Source: an uncultured Oscillospiraceae bacterium
GTDB lineage: Bacteria; Bacillota; Clostridia; Oscillospirales; Ruminococcaceae
Reading direction: 5' to 3'
DNA length: 33,244 nucleotides
Assembly: GCA_910577365.1 (NCBI GenBank)
Contig: CAJTMU010000024.1
Coordinates: forward strand, 1-33,244
Shown: one piece after another, positions 15,504-24,216 of the stretch
Position numbering within the stretch: the first letter of the stretch is position 1
Layout of the letters: each line of letters starts with the position of its first letter
Program-made: the position numbers and the translations under genes
The notes under the pieces: model-generated
The model's database searches: none
What the model saw: only the letters and a program-made list of their open reading frames with translations
What the model was told of the DNA's origin: nothing

Positions 15504-15864
15504 ATAGATTTTCGGAAAACGTGCGTCTTGCCGAAATGATAGCTGATACCGAAAGTCGTTATGGCAAAATGTCCTTCCCGATGACTGTCTTGATAAGGTG
15601 AATGCGGCGGGAGAACTTATTCTTCCGCATACACGGGAGTACGATTCCGATGATTAAGCTCCATGAAAATGCTGAATTAAGCAAAAAGCAGAGCGCATTT
15701 ATATCGAGTTCATGAATAGGGTAACAGGATATGTTCTGGGTGGCGGCAATGTACCTCGCACGGAACGCGAAATACATGTAGTGCTCGCTGATGTGCGCGC
15801 TGCCTGCGGCGTTTATGCCGGCGATATCATGCACCTATATCTTAATGGCAAACGAGGGTTTTAA
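15504..15864 (+). pseudogene. Broken coding remnant between maturase and MATE gene
   Basis: This 360-base stretch contains protein-like pieces in different frames: RFSENVRLAEMIADTESRYG followed, after a frame change near 15580, by DDCLDKVNAAGELILPHTRE ending at TAA 15655-15657, and then a 50-codon frame from ATG 15712 (MNRVTGYVLGGGNVP... to LYLNGKRGF) ending at 15864. The order and codon use suggest one or two ancestral small genes, now frameshifted. I recognise no family. No intact gene or terminator is seen here, so the operon may continue through it. Confidence 0.35.
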
Positions 15865-15969
15865 AATTTCCTCTGGTATTGCCTAACCGATAGGATTATT
15901 CTTTGAAGCGGCTTGCTTCGCTCTGTATACCGTGAAGTGCGAAAAATCGAAACGGGAAACGGTGTGAAA

Positions 15970-17694
15970 ATGGAACTTAGACAAAACGAACAATTTCTGA
16001 AAAAGGCGTACAACAAAGCACTTCTGCCGTGTGTACTGTCGGTTCTGAGCGGCAACATTAACATACTCGCGGACGGGATTCTGGTAGGTCAGAAGCTCGG
16101 CACAAACGCTTTGGCGGCGATAAATTTCAGCCTGCCCGTGTACCTTGTTTTGTGTATCGCGGGCTCGTTTGTCGTGTCCGGAACGGCGATCTGCGCCTCG
16201 GACGCTATCGGGAAAAATAAGACCGAAAAGGCACAAAGCCTCTACCGTATGTCGATTTTTTGGTGTACAGCAATTTCGGTTATAATAACGATTTTCGGTT
16301 TGTTATTTCTGAAACTGCTGTCACTTTTGCTGTGTTCGGACGCTGATGTAATGCCGCTTGTTATGGCATATTCGGGCGCAACGCTCGCGGGCGCGCTGCC
16401 GAAAATACTTATCTACATACCGTTCTGGTTTTTGCGGCTTGACGGACGGAACGGTCAGGTGACGCTGATGATGACGGTCATGGGAGTTGGCAACGTTGTA
16501 CTTGATGTGCTGTTCTTATACACGTTGGATATGGGAGTGTTCGGCGCGGCATTGGCGAGCGTGCTGTCGACAGCGGCGGCGTGCGTTCTCGGATTTGTGA
16601 AATTATGCGATAAAAAAAGCGGATTTAAATTTGGATTTTGCGTGAAAGCCGAATGTGTGAAATTCTCCGAAATAGCCAAAGCGGGAAGTCCGTCGGCAGC
16701 GAATAACTTATTTCAAACTCTGCGCGTATCGGTCATAAACACACTTCTGCTGCGCTATTGCGGCAGCGAAACGGTGGCAGCGTTCACGGCGGTCAACTGT
16801 ATCTGCGCGTTCGCGGAAAGCGTGACGAGCGGCGTTCCGCAAGCGGCTTCAGCAATGCTCGGAATTTACAGCGGCGAGCACGACAACGAAAGCACACGGC
16901 TTTTAATGAAGCGGCAGCTCAAAAGCGGGATACCGTGCGCGCTGATTTTTTCCGCAGTAATTATCTTCGGTGCGGACTTGATATCACTCGCTTACGGACT
17001 GAATATTTCATTGCGGTTTGCGTTTGTTTGTCTGTCGCTCGGAATAGTTCCCGCGCTTATAAACTGCGTGCTGTCGGGGTTTTACAACGTTTCAGGACAA
17101 AACCTTCGGGCAAATTCTATCATATTTCTGCGCGTGTTTTTAATGTCCTGCGTGAGCCTTTTTGCGCTGCTTTACTTCGGTCACAGCCCATTGCTGTTTT
17201 TGTTTTTGTGTGAAATATTAACTCTGTTATTCTGGTTTATTGCAACCGGAATTTCACACAAAAACCGTTCACGTTTTTTATTGTTGAATAATTCACTTGA
17301 AAAATCGGGTAACGTAATAAATTTCTCCGTGAGCGGAGATGCGGAAAATATCTGTGATGCCTCCGGCAGGATCACGGATTTTTGTGCGTACAACGGAATG
17401 TCGTCGAAACAGACAATGCGAATAAGTCTCGCGCTTGAGGAAATTATGATGCTGATCACGGATAAAAATGAGAGGGCGGTTGAATTTGATCTTCGCGTAT
17501 ATTCCTTGCAGGGCGTTATCGGGATACGCATACGCTACGGAGGAAACGACTTCAATCCGCTTGCCTACGCGGATAACGACGAGGAATATCTTGGGATACG
17601 CCTTATCGAGAGCATATGCGAACAGGCCATATATCAGCGCACGTTCGGCACGAATACTGTGCAGATTTTTGTAGAGGGGGGAGTGTCCGCATAA
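15970..17694 (+). CDS. MATE-family transporter fused to an RsbW-like HATPase domain
   Basis: A 574-residue fusion. Residues about 15-440 are a MATE/polysaccharide-flippase-like transporter with twelve hydrophobic spans (NILADGILVGQKLGTNALAA near the start is typical). Residues about 450-574 resemble an RsbW/SpoIIAB ATPase: N-box region ISLALEEIMML (Glu490-491 kept, Asn replaced by Leu), G1 region RYGGNDFNPL (Asp replaced by Tyr, Gly kept), G2-like LGIRLIESI. The lost Asn and Asp argue against kinase activity. ATG 15970 is the first ATG; its ribosome binding site is weak. It is followed by GH3 with overlapping stop and start (taATG). The domain probably lets a STAS partner control transport; that is inference. 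Confidence 0.85.
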   Translation: MELRQNEQFLKKAYNKALLPCVLSVLSGNINILADGILVGQKLGTNALAAINFSLPVYLVLCIAGSFVVSGTAICASDAIGKNKTEKAQSLYRMSIFWCTAISVIITIFGLLFLKLLSLLLCSDADVMPLVMAYSGATLAGALPKILIYIPFWFLRLDGRNGQVTLMMTVMGVGNVVLDVLFLYTLDMGVFGAALASVLSTAAACVLGFVKLCDKKSGFKFGFCVKAECVKFSEIAKAGSPSAANNLFQTLRVSVINTLLLRYCGSETVAAFTAVNCICAFAESVTSGVPQAASAMLGIYSGEHDNESTRLLMKRQLKSGIPCALIFSAVIIFGADLISLAYGLNISLRFAFVCLSLGIVPALINCVLSGFYNVSGQNLRANSIIFLRVFLMSCVSLFALLYFGHSPLLFLFLCEILTLLFWFIATGISHKNRSRFLLLNNSLEKSGNVINFSVSGDAENICDASGRITDFCAYNGMSSKQTMRISLALEEIMMLITDKNERAVEFDLRVYSLQGVIGIRIRYGGNDFNPLAYADNDEEYLGIRLIESICEQAIYQRTFGTNTVQIFVEGGVSA

Positions 17695-19352
17695 TGAAAA
17701 CGGATTATGAACGGCTTGGCTGCGAAGCGTTGGAACGGCTCGAAATGTCAACAAAAAACGCGGATACTGCGCAGACAAAATTTCTCCTCGACTGGTTGAA
17801 CGAAAATAAAAATACCGAATTCGGCAAGCGATACAGCTTTGCACAAATAAAATCTGTTCGGGAATATCAGAAAAGAGTTCCTCTTTCGACTTATGAGGAT
17901 TACGCCCGTGACATTGAGCGAATTATTGACGGAGAAGAAAATATTCTGACTGCGCGCGACATCGTATATTTTTGTATAAGCTCGGGTACTGTAGGTGATG
18001 AAAAATATATTCCGCTTACCGAATACGATTTTGAAGCTCACTATGTTTTTATGTACGGAGCGCTTTTCGGGCAGATAAGGGAGTACTATAAGCAGCTTAC
18101 TGAAGCGCAAATTTTCGGAAAAATTTTTCAGATAGGCGAGTTCGCGAAAACATATATGCCGGACGGCAGAATGAACGGGATACGCTCAAGCTGCGTATAT
18201 CAATGGCTGGACAGAAACGGGGAATTTGACTCTTCCGATTATTGTGTTCCGAAGGAAATTCTGTTCCCCGAAACTCTGGAGGATCAGCTGTATATCAAGG
18301 TGAGATTTGCGCTTGCAGAGCGGAATATCACCGCGATACACGGCGTGTTTATAAACCGCGTCGCGGGGGTGATCGAGTACATTCTCCGCAATTGGGAGCT
18401 GCTTCTGGACGATATGGAGCACGGTACGGTAAGCGTCGAAATTCCGGAAAAGCAAGGGAAATATATTGCCGAAAAGCTCCCACCCGATCCCGAACGCGCG
18501 AGAGAACTGAGGGACATTCCCCGTGAAAATTTACATAAAGGAATTATCAAAAAGATCTGGAAAAATATAAAATATATCCTCGCCATAGGCGGCGACAGCT
18601 TTTTCCATTATACCGAAAAAACGCGCGGCTACGCGGGCGATATTCCCTTGCATTTTTTTGTTTACGCAGCCTCGGAGGGAGTTTTCGGTCTGGCAGAGAA
18701 TATAGATGTTCCGGATAAATATATGCTGCTGCCCAAATCGGTTTTTTTCGAGTTTATCCCTGAAACCGGCAACGGCGCGCCGCTTCTTATGAGCAATGTG
18801 GAGGTCGGGAAAAAGTATGAGCTTGTCGTTACCAACCGTTCGGGGCTGTACCGTTACAGGCTCGGCGACGTCATCAAGGTCGTTGGAATGCACGAAAAAG
18901 CGCCTGTTGTAAAGTTCTGCTACCGTCGAAATCAGGTGATAAACATTGCCGGTGAAAAGAGCAATCAGCAGCAGTTCGATACGGCTATAAAGCGATTTGC
19001 GGAATTGGCGCAAACCGAGGTGCGGGGGTATTGCGTCCAAGAGGATTTTTCGGGGATATCGCCAAGGTATTTATTTTATATGGAGTGCGAAAACGCTCCC
19101 CGGAATGCGGACGCAATCTTTGAGGAATGTATGTGCGCCGCGAATCCCGAATACAAATCGTGCCTGAATATGCGCGAGATTAGACCGTTGCATATCGAGC
19201 TTTTACGGGAGGGCAGCTTTAAACATTATGAAAAAATGCTTGCCGAAAGGGGCAAGCCTATGGCGCAAAGTAAAATGCCGCATTTTTTGAACACCGAGGA
19301 AAAGAAAAGCTTTTTTGCGTCACAGATCATACGCTTGGAGGAAAAAGTATGA
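17694..19352 (+). CDS. GH3-family acyl-acid amido synthetase
   Basis: A 552-residue adenylating enzyme of the GH3 auxin-responsive family, which activates a carboxylic acid with ATP and joins it to an amino acid. The three family motifs are present: SSGTVGDEKYIP (96-107, phosphate loop), YAASEG (324-329) and GLYRYRLGDVIKV (384-396). The long upstream open frame overlaps the MATE gene; ATG 17694, after a GGGGGAG site, is the sensible start and overlaps the MATE stop. Bacterial GH3 proteins are poorly understood. Here it lies between a transporter and a phosphatase in a set with amino acid transporters, so it may make or consume an acyl-amino acid conjugate. Confidence 0.9.
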   Translation: MKTDYERLGCEALERLEMSTKNADTAQTKFLLDWLNENKNTEFGKRYSFAQIKSVREYQKRVPLSTYEDYARDIERIIDGEENILTARDIVYFCISSGTVGDEKYIPLTEYDFEAHYVFMYGALFGQIREYYKQLTEAQIFGKIFQIGEFAKTYMPDGRMNGIRSSCVYQWLDRNGEFDSSDYCVPKEILFPETLEDQLYIKVRFALAERNITAIHGVFINRVAGVIEYILRNWELLLDDMEHGTVSVEIPEKQGKYIAEKLPPDPERARELRDIPRENLHKGIIKKIWKNIKYILAIGGDSFFHYTEKTRGYAGDIPLHFFVYAASEGVFGLAENIDVPDKYMLLPKSVFFEFIPETGNGAPLLMSNVEVGKKYELVVTNRSGLYRYRLGDVIKVVGMHEKAPVVKFCYRRNQVINIAGEKSNQQQFDTAIKRFAELAQTEVRGYCVQEDFSGISPRYLFYMECENAPRNADAIFEECMCAANPEYKSCLNMREIRPLHIELLREGSFKHYEKMLAERGKPMAQSKMPHFLNTEEKKSFFASQIIRLEEKV

Positions 19353-20959
19353 AAAAGCTCACCGGAATAGCGGGCAAACTTACGATAGGAGTAATTCTTT
19401 TCGGAATATTATTAGGAGCGGTGTGCAGTACAGTAGGATATATGGAATTTACCGCAGTGCTTGAACAGCAATATAACGATTCGGCATATGAGATTGCGGA
19501 AACGGCGAGGGCAATTTTAAATCCCGACAAATTTGAACATTATCTTGAAACGGGACAGACCGACGCGGAGTACGATAATATTCTGGCGAGACTGGACACG
19601 CTTACCGACACCACAAATGTAACGTTTATATACGTCGCGAGGGTGAGCGGGGATTATAAAACGCTTACATACATTTATGATACGGTAAATTCAAGTACGG
19701 GCTTCGACCGATATCCGCTTGGCTACACCGCCTCCGATCTCGACGAAAAGCATACGGAAAACGTCGTTAAAATAATGACCGAGGGTGGACGCGCCGAAAA
19801 ATACTTGTATTCCTATTCCAAGGAATCAGGTGCGCATACGACCGCCGCAATCGATGTTAAAAACTCGGACGGCAAAATAATCGCAATGCTGTGCGTTGAA
19901 AAGCCGATGACGCGCCTTGAAGCCGCCCGAAACATTTACGTTCTGCACGTTATTTTCTGGACGCTCGGCGCGATAATACTGTTTATTTTCGTGTATTCCG
20001 TGATACTGCGGCGCGGCGTTATAAAGCCGATAGAAACGCTCACAAAAGAGGCGGAGCGTTTCGCGGAAACCAATCTTCCGTCAACATCTCCGCTTAATAT
20101 CAGACAGAATGACGAGATCGGGATACTCGCAAGGGCGGTTGAAAAAATGGAAACGGACATTGCGGAATACACAGAAAACCTTACCGCAATAACTGCCGAA
20201 AAGGAACGCGTGAACACCGAGCTTTCGGTCGCCACGCGTATTCAGGCGAATATGCTGCCGAGCATTTTCCCGGCTTTCCCCGAGCGTAAGGAGATTGACA
20301 TTTACGCGACCATGAACCCTGCGAAGGAGGTCGGCGGAGACTTCTACGATTTCTTTATGGTGGACGAACGCCATCTCGCAATAGTTATGGCAGACGTGTC
20401 GGGAAAGGGAGTCCCCGCTGCGCTGTTTATGGTCATCGGCAAGACGCTGATAAAGGATCACACGCAGTCCGGCAAGGATCTGGGAGAGGTGTTCACCGAA
20501 GTCAACGAGCTGCTTTGCGAGTCCAACAGCGAGGGATTGTTTATCACCGCGTTTGAGGGAGTACTCGACTTAGTGAATGGCGAATTCCGTTTTGTAAACG
20601 CGGGTCATGAGATACCTTATATCTGCAAAAAGGGTGGGAAATTTGAGCCGCATAAAATTCGAGCGGGATTTGTTCTTGCGGGTATGGAGGGTATGCGCTA
20701 TAAATGCGGAGAGATGCAGCTCGATGTGGGCGATAAAATATTCCAGTACACCGATGGCGTAACCGAGGCTACGAACGCGCAAAACGAACTTTACGGCATG
20801 GACAGATTGACGGCAATACTCGGCGAAAATTCCGCGCTGCCTCCCGCCGAGCTGCTCCCTATAATCAAAGAGGATATAGATAAATTCGTGGGAGAAGCGC
20901 CGCAGTTTGATGACATTACAATGCTTTGCCTTGAGTACAAGGCGAGAATGGAGGGTTAA
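19349..20959 (+). CDS. Membrane sensor SpoIIE/RsbU-type PP2C phosphatase
   Basis: A 536-residue protein: membrane span (about 8-31), extracellular sensor domain (about 32-200, dCache/PAS-like in length), second span (about 202-224), HAMP linker with ETLTKEAERFAE, a coiled stretch, and a PP2C/SpoIIE domain (about 320-532) with the metal-binding motifs GGDFYDFF, ADVSGKGVPAALFM, TDGVTEATN and DDITMLCLEY. It should dephosphorylate a phospho-STAS protein, here most simply the one at 7594. Its ATG overlaps the GH3 stop (ATGA) and RsbW follows after one base, so phosphatase and kinase are made together. The external domain implies that an outside signal sets the switch. Confidence 0.92.
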   Translation: MKKLTGIAGKLTIGVILFGILLGAVCSTVGYMEFTAVLEQQYNDSAYEIAETARAILNPDKFEHYLETGQTDAEYDNILARLDTLTDTTNVTFIYVARVSGDYKTLTYIYDTVNSSTGFDRYPLGYTASDLDEKHTENVVKIMTEGGRAEKYLYSYSKESGAHTTAAIDVKNSDGKIIAMLCVEKPMTRLEAARNIYVLHVIFWTLGAIILFIFVYSVILRRGVIKPIETLTKEAERFAETNLPSTSPLNIRQNDEIGILARAVEKMETDIAEYTENLTAITAEKERVNTELSVATRIQANMLPSIFPAFPERKEIDIYATMNPAKEVGGDFYDFFMVDERHLAIVMADVSGKGVPAALFMVIGKTLIKDHTQSGKDLGEVFTEVNELLCESNSEGLFITAFEGVLDLVNGEFRFVNAGHEIPYICKKGGKFEPHKIRAGFVLAGMEGMRYKCGEMQLDVGDKIFQYTDGVTEATNAQNELYGMDRLTAILGENSALPPAELLPIIKEDIDKFVGEAPQFDDITMLCLEYKARMEG

Positions 20960-20960
20960 A

Positions 20961-21368
20961 ATGAAGGAGCTTACCGTTGACGCGACGATTGAAAATGTCG
21001 CCGCCGTGACCGCTTTTGTGGACGAACAATTGGAGCAGCTCGATTGCCCGATGAAAACTCAATGTCAGGTAGACGTGGCGATAGACGAACTGTTCGGAAA
21101 CATCGCGAACTACGCTTACAATCCCGACATCGGCACTGCTACCGTGCGCGTCGAGGTCACGGAAAATCCCCTCGCCGTCGTGATAACCTTTATCGACAAC
21201 GGTGTGCCATATGACCCTCTTGCCAAATCTGACCCCGACATCACGCTATCGGCAGAGGAGCGCGAAATAGGCGGGTTGGGTATCTATATGGTGAAAAAAT
21301 CCATGGACGATATTTCCTACGAATACAAGGATGGCAAAAATTTTCTGAAGATCAAGAAAAACATATAA
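20961..21368 (+). CDS. RsbW/SpoIIAB-type serine kinase (anti-sigma factor family)
   Basis: A 135-residue HATPase kinase with all expected motifs: N box DELFGNIANYAY (Glu43, Asn47), G1 box FIDNGVPYDP (Asp79, Gly81) and G2 box GGLGIYMV (104-111). It is the only complete ATP-binding version in the window and so serves as the reference for the three degenerate copies fused to transporters. An open frame runs upstream into the phosphatase gene; ATG 20961, with GGAG inside the end of the phosphatase gene, is the start. It should phosphorylate Ser54 of the STAS protein. No sigma factor gene lies in the window, so its output target is open. Confidence 0.93.
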   Translation: MKELTVDATIENVAAVTAFVDEQLEQLDCPMKTQCQVDVAIDELFGNIANYAYNPDIGTATVRVEVTENPLAVVITFIDNGVPYDPLAKSDPDITLSAEEREIGGLGIYMVKKSMDDISYEYKDGKNFLKIKKNI

Positions 21369-21383
21369 AGGAGCGGAAATGAA

Positions 21384-22925
21384 ATGAAAACATTCAGGAA
21401 AGCTATGTGTTTCGTGCTGCTTTTTGCTGCCGTGCTCACGCTTGTTGGCTGCACTGGGAACAAAAATGACGAGCCGCAGGTCATAACGGATATATCGCAG
21501 CTTGCGGGATGCGGCGTAGGTGTTGTAACAGGCTCAGCATTTGATACTATGACCGATGAGTACATAGAAAACGCTGACAAACAGTATTACGAAAGCTATG
21601 CGGATCTTGCTGTTGCTTTATCCAAAGGAAAAATATCGGGATTTCTTGTGGACGAACCCGTCGGACGTATGCTTTGCAACGAGCAAAAAGGATTACGCTT
21701 TTTAGATAAGTATATCAGCCGCGAAAGCTATGCGTTTGCGTTTCCCAAAACCGATGAGGGCGGTGCGCTTCGCAACCGTTTTAACGAATTCCTTTCCCAG
21801 ATAACCGCTGATGGAATTTTAGATGAGCTTAAAGCGAAATGGCTGAGCGATGACGAGAACGCAAAAGCCGTAACTTATCCGCCCGAAAACGGCTCTGCGG
21901 GAACACTGCGTTTTGTCACTGACAGCCGCACTGCGCCGTTTTCTTATGTAAAAGACGGGCAGGTAGTGGGATACGATATTGATATACTGTGCAGATTTTG
22001 CGAAAATTATGGCTACGGTCTTGAAATTTCGGACGCGGATTTTGCGGCGATAATACCCGCGCTTGTGACCGGAAAGGCGGACTTGGTGGCTTGCTGCATC
22101 ACTGTGACCGAGGAGCGTGCAGACAGCGTATATTTTTCGGACGCCAACTATGAGGGCGGCGTGGTCGTGATGGTGGCTGACGCAAGCGCGGCGGCAGAAA
22201 ATATAGGATTTTTCGAGAGCCTAAAGGATAGCTTTTACAAAAACTTTGTCAAGGAAAAACGCTGGAAAATGCTGCTGTCGGGTCTCGGAATAACGGTTCT
22301 GATTTCGGTGTGCTCCGGACTTCTCGGCGCGGCGCTGGGATTTGGCGTTTGTATGCAGCGGCGTTGTCAAAACAAAATACCGCGTGCTATTGCCGCTTTG
22401 TATATCAGAATTATGCAGGGTACGCCGATCCTTGTTTTTTTGATGATATTATATTATGTTATATTCGGAAAGAGCGATATATCTCCGGTTATTGTAGCGA
22501 TAATCGGTTTTGCCGTCAATTTTTCCGCTTATGTTTCCGAGATGATGCGCATGGGTATTGAGTCGGTCGACAAGGGACAAAATGAGGCAGCTCTGGCACT
22601 TGGCTACACAAAACGACAAAGTTTCTTTAAGGTAGTGTTCCCGCAGGCGGCAAAGCATTTTCTCCCCGTTATCAAGGGCGAATTCGTTTCGCTGGTAAAG
22701 ATGACCTCCATTGTCGGATATATCACGATACAGGATCTGACAAAAGCGTCAGATATTATCCGCAGCCGTACATATGAGGCGTTTTTCCCGCTTATTGTTA
22801 CCGCGATAATTTATTTTGTGATCTCGTGGCTGCTGACCATTGTGCTCGGCAGAATTGAAATACGTCTTGACCCCAAAAAGCGCAGTAAGAAGCGTAAAAG
22901 TCGGACAAAGGAGGTTAATTTATGA
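21384..22925 (+). CDS. Amino acid ABC transporter: lipoprotein binding domains fused to permease
   Basis: A 513-residue fusion. A lipoprotein signal with lipobox LVGC at about residue 23 is followed by two solute-binding-protein segments (about 33-155 and 172-272; the second has APFSYVKDGQVVGYDIDIL, typical of polar amino acid binders), then an integral HisM/GlnP-type permease (about 290-500) with the EAA-loop equivalent ALALGYTKRQSFFKVVFPQA. A GGAG site precedes the ATG. The ATPase gene overlaps by four bases. Fusion of binder and permease is known in Gram-positives; the first segment seems to lack the usual N-terminal lobe. Substrate probably a polar amino acid or a derivative. Confidence 0.88.
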   Translation: MKTFRKAMCFVLLFAAVLTLVGCTGNKNDEPQVITDISQLAGCGVGVVTGSAFDTMTDEYIENADKQYYESYADLAVALSKGKISGFLVDEPVGRMLCNEQKGLRFLDKYISRESYAFAFPKTDEGGALRNRFNEFLSQITADGILDELKAKWLSDDENAKAVTYPPENGSAGTLRFVTDSRTAPFSYVKDGQVVGYDIDILCRFCENYGYGLEISDADFAAIIPALVTGKADLVACCITVTEERADSVYFSDANYEGGVVVMVADASAAAENIGFFESLKDSFYKNFVKEKRWKMLLSGLGITVLISVCSGLLGAALGFGVCMQRRCQNKIPRAIAALYIRIMQGTPILVFLMILYYVIFGKSDISPVIVAIIGFAVNFSAYVSEMMRMGIESVDKGQNEAALALGYTKRQSFFKVVFPQAAKHFLPVIKGEFVSLVKMTSIVGYITIQDLTKASDIIRSRTYEAFFPLIVTAIIYFVISWLLTIVLGRIEIRLDPKKRSKKRKSRTKEVNL

Positions 22926-23998
22926 TAACGATACGCAAACTCAAAAAAGAATATCCGAATATCACGCCGCTTCGTGACGTTAATGTCGAGATAAACAAAG
23001 GCGATGTAATTTCCGTTATCGGTCCGTCCGGAACGGGAAAGAGTACACTGCTTCGCTGTATCAACCGTTTGGAAACGCCGACCTCGGGAGAAATATTGGT
23101 GGACGGTGTTGATATATGCGGCAAAAAAGCCGACCTTTCAAGGCTGCGCCGCAAAATGGGAATGGTGTTTCAGAGCTTTAATTTATTCGGACATATGAGC
23201 ATTATCGAAAATCTGATGTGCGCTCCCATGGACTTGCACGGCAAATCAAAGAAACAAGCATACGAACGCGGCATGGAACTGCTGCAAACCGTAGGTCTTG
23301 CATCAAAAGCGGATAATTACCCCGACGAACTGTCGGGCGGGCAAAAGCAGCGCGTTGCTATTGCGAGAGCGCTTGCGATGGACCCCGAGATACTTCTTTT
23401 TGACGAGCCGACAAGCGCTCTCGACCCCACTATGGTAGGCGAAGTCTTATCGGTCATAAAGCGGCTTGTGGACGAGGGACTCACCATGCTTATTGTCACA
23501 CACGAAATGAATTTTGCAAAAAACGTGTCAAACCGTATTTTTTATATGGACGAGGGAGTTATTTATGAGGATGGCACTCCGCAGCAGATATTTGAAAATC
23601 CCCAAAAGGAAAAAACTCGGAGATTTATAAAACAGCTTAAAGTGCTGAGCGAGGTCATTGACAAAAACAGCTTTGATTTTCCCGCAATAAATTCCAAGCT
23701 TGAAGAGTTCGGACGAAAGCAAATGATGTCACAAAAGCAGATATACAAAATGCAGCTTGCGTTTGAGGAGCTGGTTATGCAGAAACTTATCGGAGAAAAT
23801 CAGGTCAAAGATATTCGTATGGATGTGGAGTATTCTGAAAAAGACGGTACCGTCGATATGATATTCGGATACGGCGGCAACGAATTTAATCCATTAGGTG
23901 ATGAAAAGGAACTCACCGTCATAACGCTGAGGGGTATCACCAACTCGACATTTCATAAATATGACGGGAACGAAAACGTTCTTGTTCTGAAGATATAG
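22922..23998 (+). CDS. Amino acid ABC ATPase fused to an RsbW-like HATPase domain
   Basis: A 358-residue fusion. Residues 1-240 are a GlnQ/HisP-type ATPase (Walker A GPSGTGKST, signature LSGGQKQRVAIARA, Walker B ILLFDEPTSALD, H-loop THEMNF). The remaining 118 residues resemble the RsbW fold: MQLAFEELVMQ (Glu282-283 kept, Asn changed to Gln), GYGGNEFNPL (G1 Asp replaced, Gly kept) and a short beta-ending VLVLKI. YGGNEFNPL is almost identical to YGGNDFNPL in the MATE fusion, so the two domains are close relatives. Start ATG overlaps the permease stop. The extra domain replaces the usual end of the ATPase and probably gates import through a partner protein. Confidence 0.88.
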   Translation: MITIRKLKKEYPNITPLRDVNVEINKGDVISVIGPSGTGKSTLLRCINRLETPTSGEILVDGVDICGKKADLSRLRRKMGMVFQSFNLFGHMSIIENLMCAPMDLHGKSKKQAYERGMELLQTVGLASKADNYPDELSGGQKQRVAIARALAMDPEILLFDEPTSALDPTMVGEVLSVIKRLVDEGLTMLIVTHEMNFAKNVSNRIFYMDEGVIYEDGTPQQIFENPQKEKTRRFIKQLKVLSEVIDKNSFDFPAINSKLEEFGRKQMMSQKQIYKMQLAFEELVMQKLIGENQVKDIRMDVEYSEKDGTVDMIFGYGGNEFNPLGDEKELTVITLRGITNSTFHKYDGNENVLVLKI

Positions 23999-24010
23999 AA
24001 GGGTAAAGGT

Positions 24011-24201
24011 ATGAAAAAAATTATCATATCGATATGCTTGGTTCTTGCGTTTTGACCGTTTTATCAGGCTGTAAAGGTAAAACCGCGGACTTAGACGTTC
24101 TCTGCGAATCGGCGGTGCGAGACGCAGCGTTCGCCGAAGCCGAGGTCACGGTCGAGTTTACGGATACGACGGCAGAATTTATTGAACGGTTAACAAAATA
24201 A
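24011..24201 (+). pseudogene. Frameshifted short lipoprotein gene
   Basis: ATG 24011 (after GGGTAAAGGT) opens MKKIIISICLVLAF and meets TGA at 24053. Restoring one missing base there yields LTVLSGCKGKTADLD, a normal lipobox (LSGC), and a frame running to TAA 24199-24201: a lipoprotein of about 63 residues ending FTDTTAEFIERLTK. The signal peptide and lipobox straddling the shift show that the frame was once continuous. The mature part resembles no domain I know but is short enough to be the stump of a binding protein for the adjacent symporter or ABC system. It may be a sequencing error. Confidence 0.6.
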
Positions 24202-24216
24202 TGTGAGGTGTTACGA

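Noticed and set aside
17616..17693. Upstream extension of the GH3 gene
   Set aside because: It lies wholly inside the MATE-fusion gene in another frame; ATG 17694 has a good ribosome binding site and GH3 similarity begins there.
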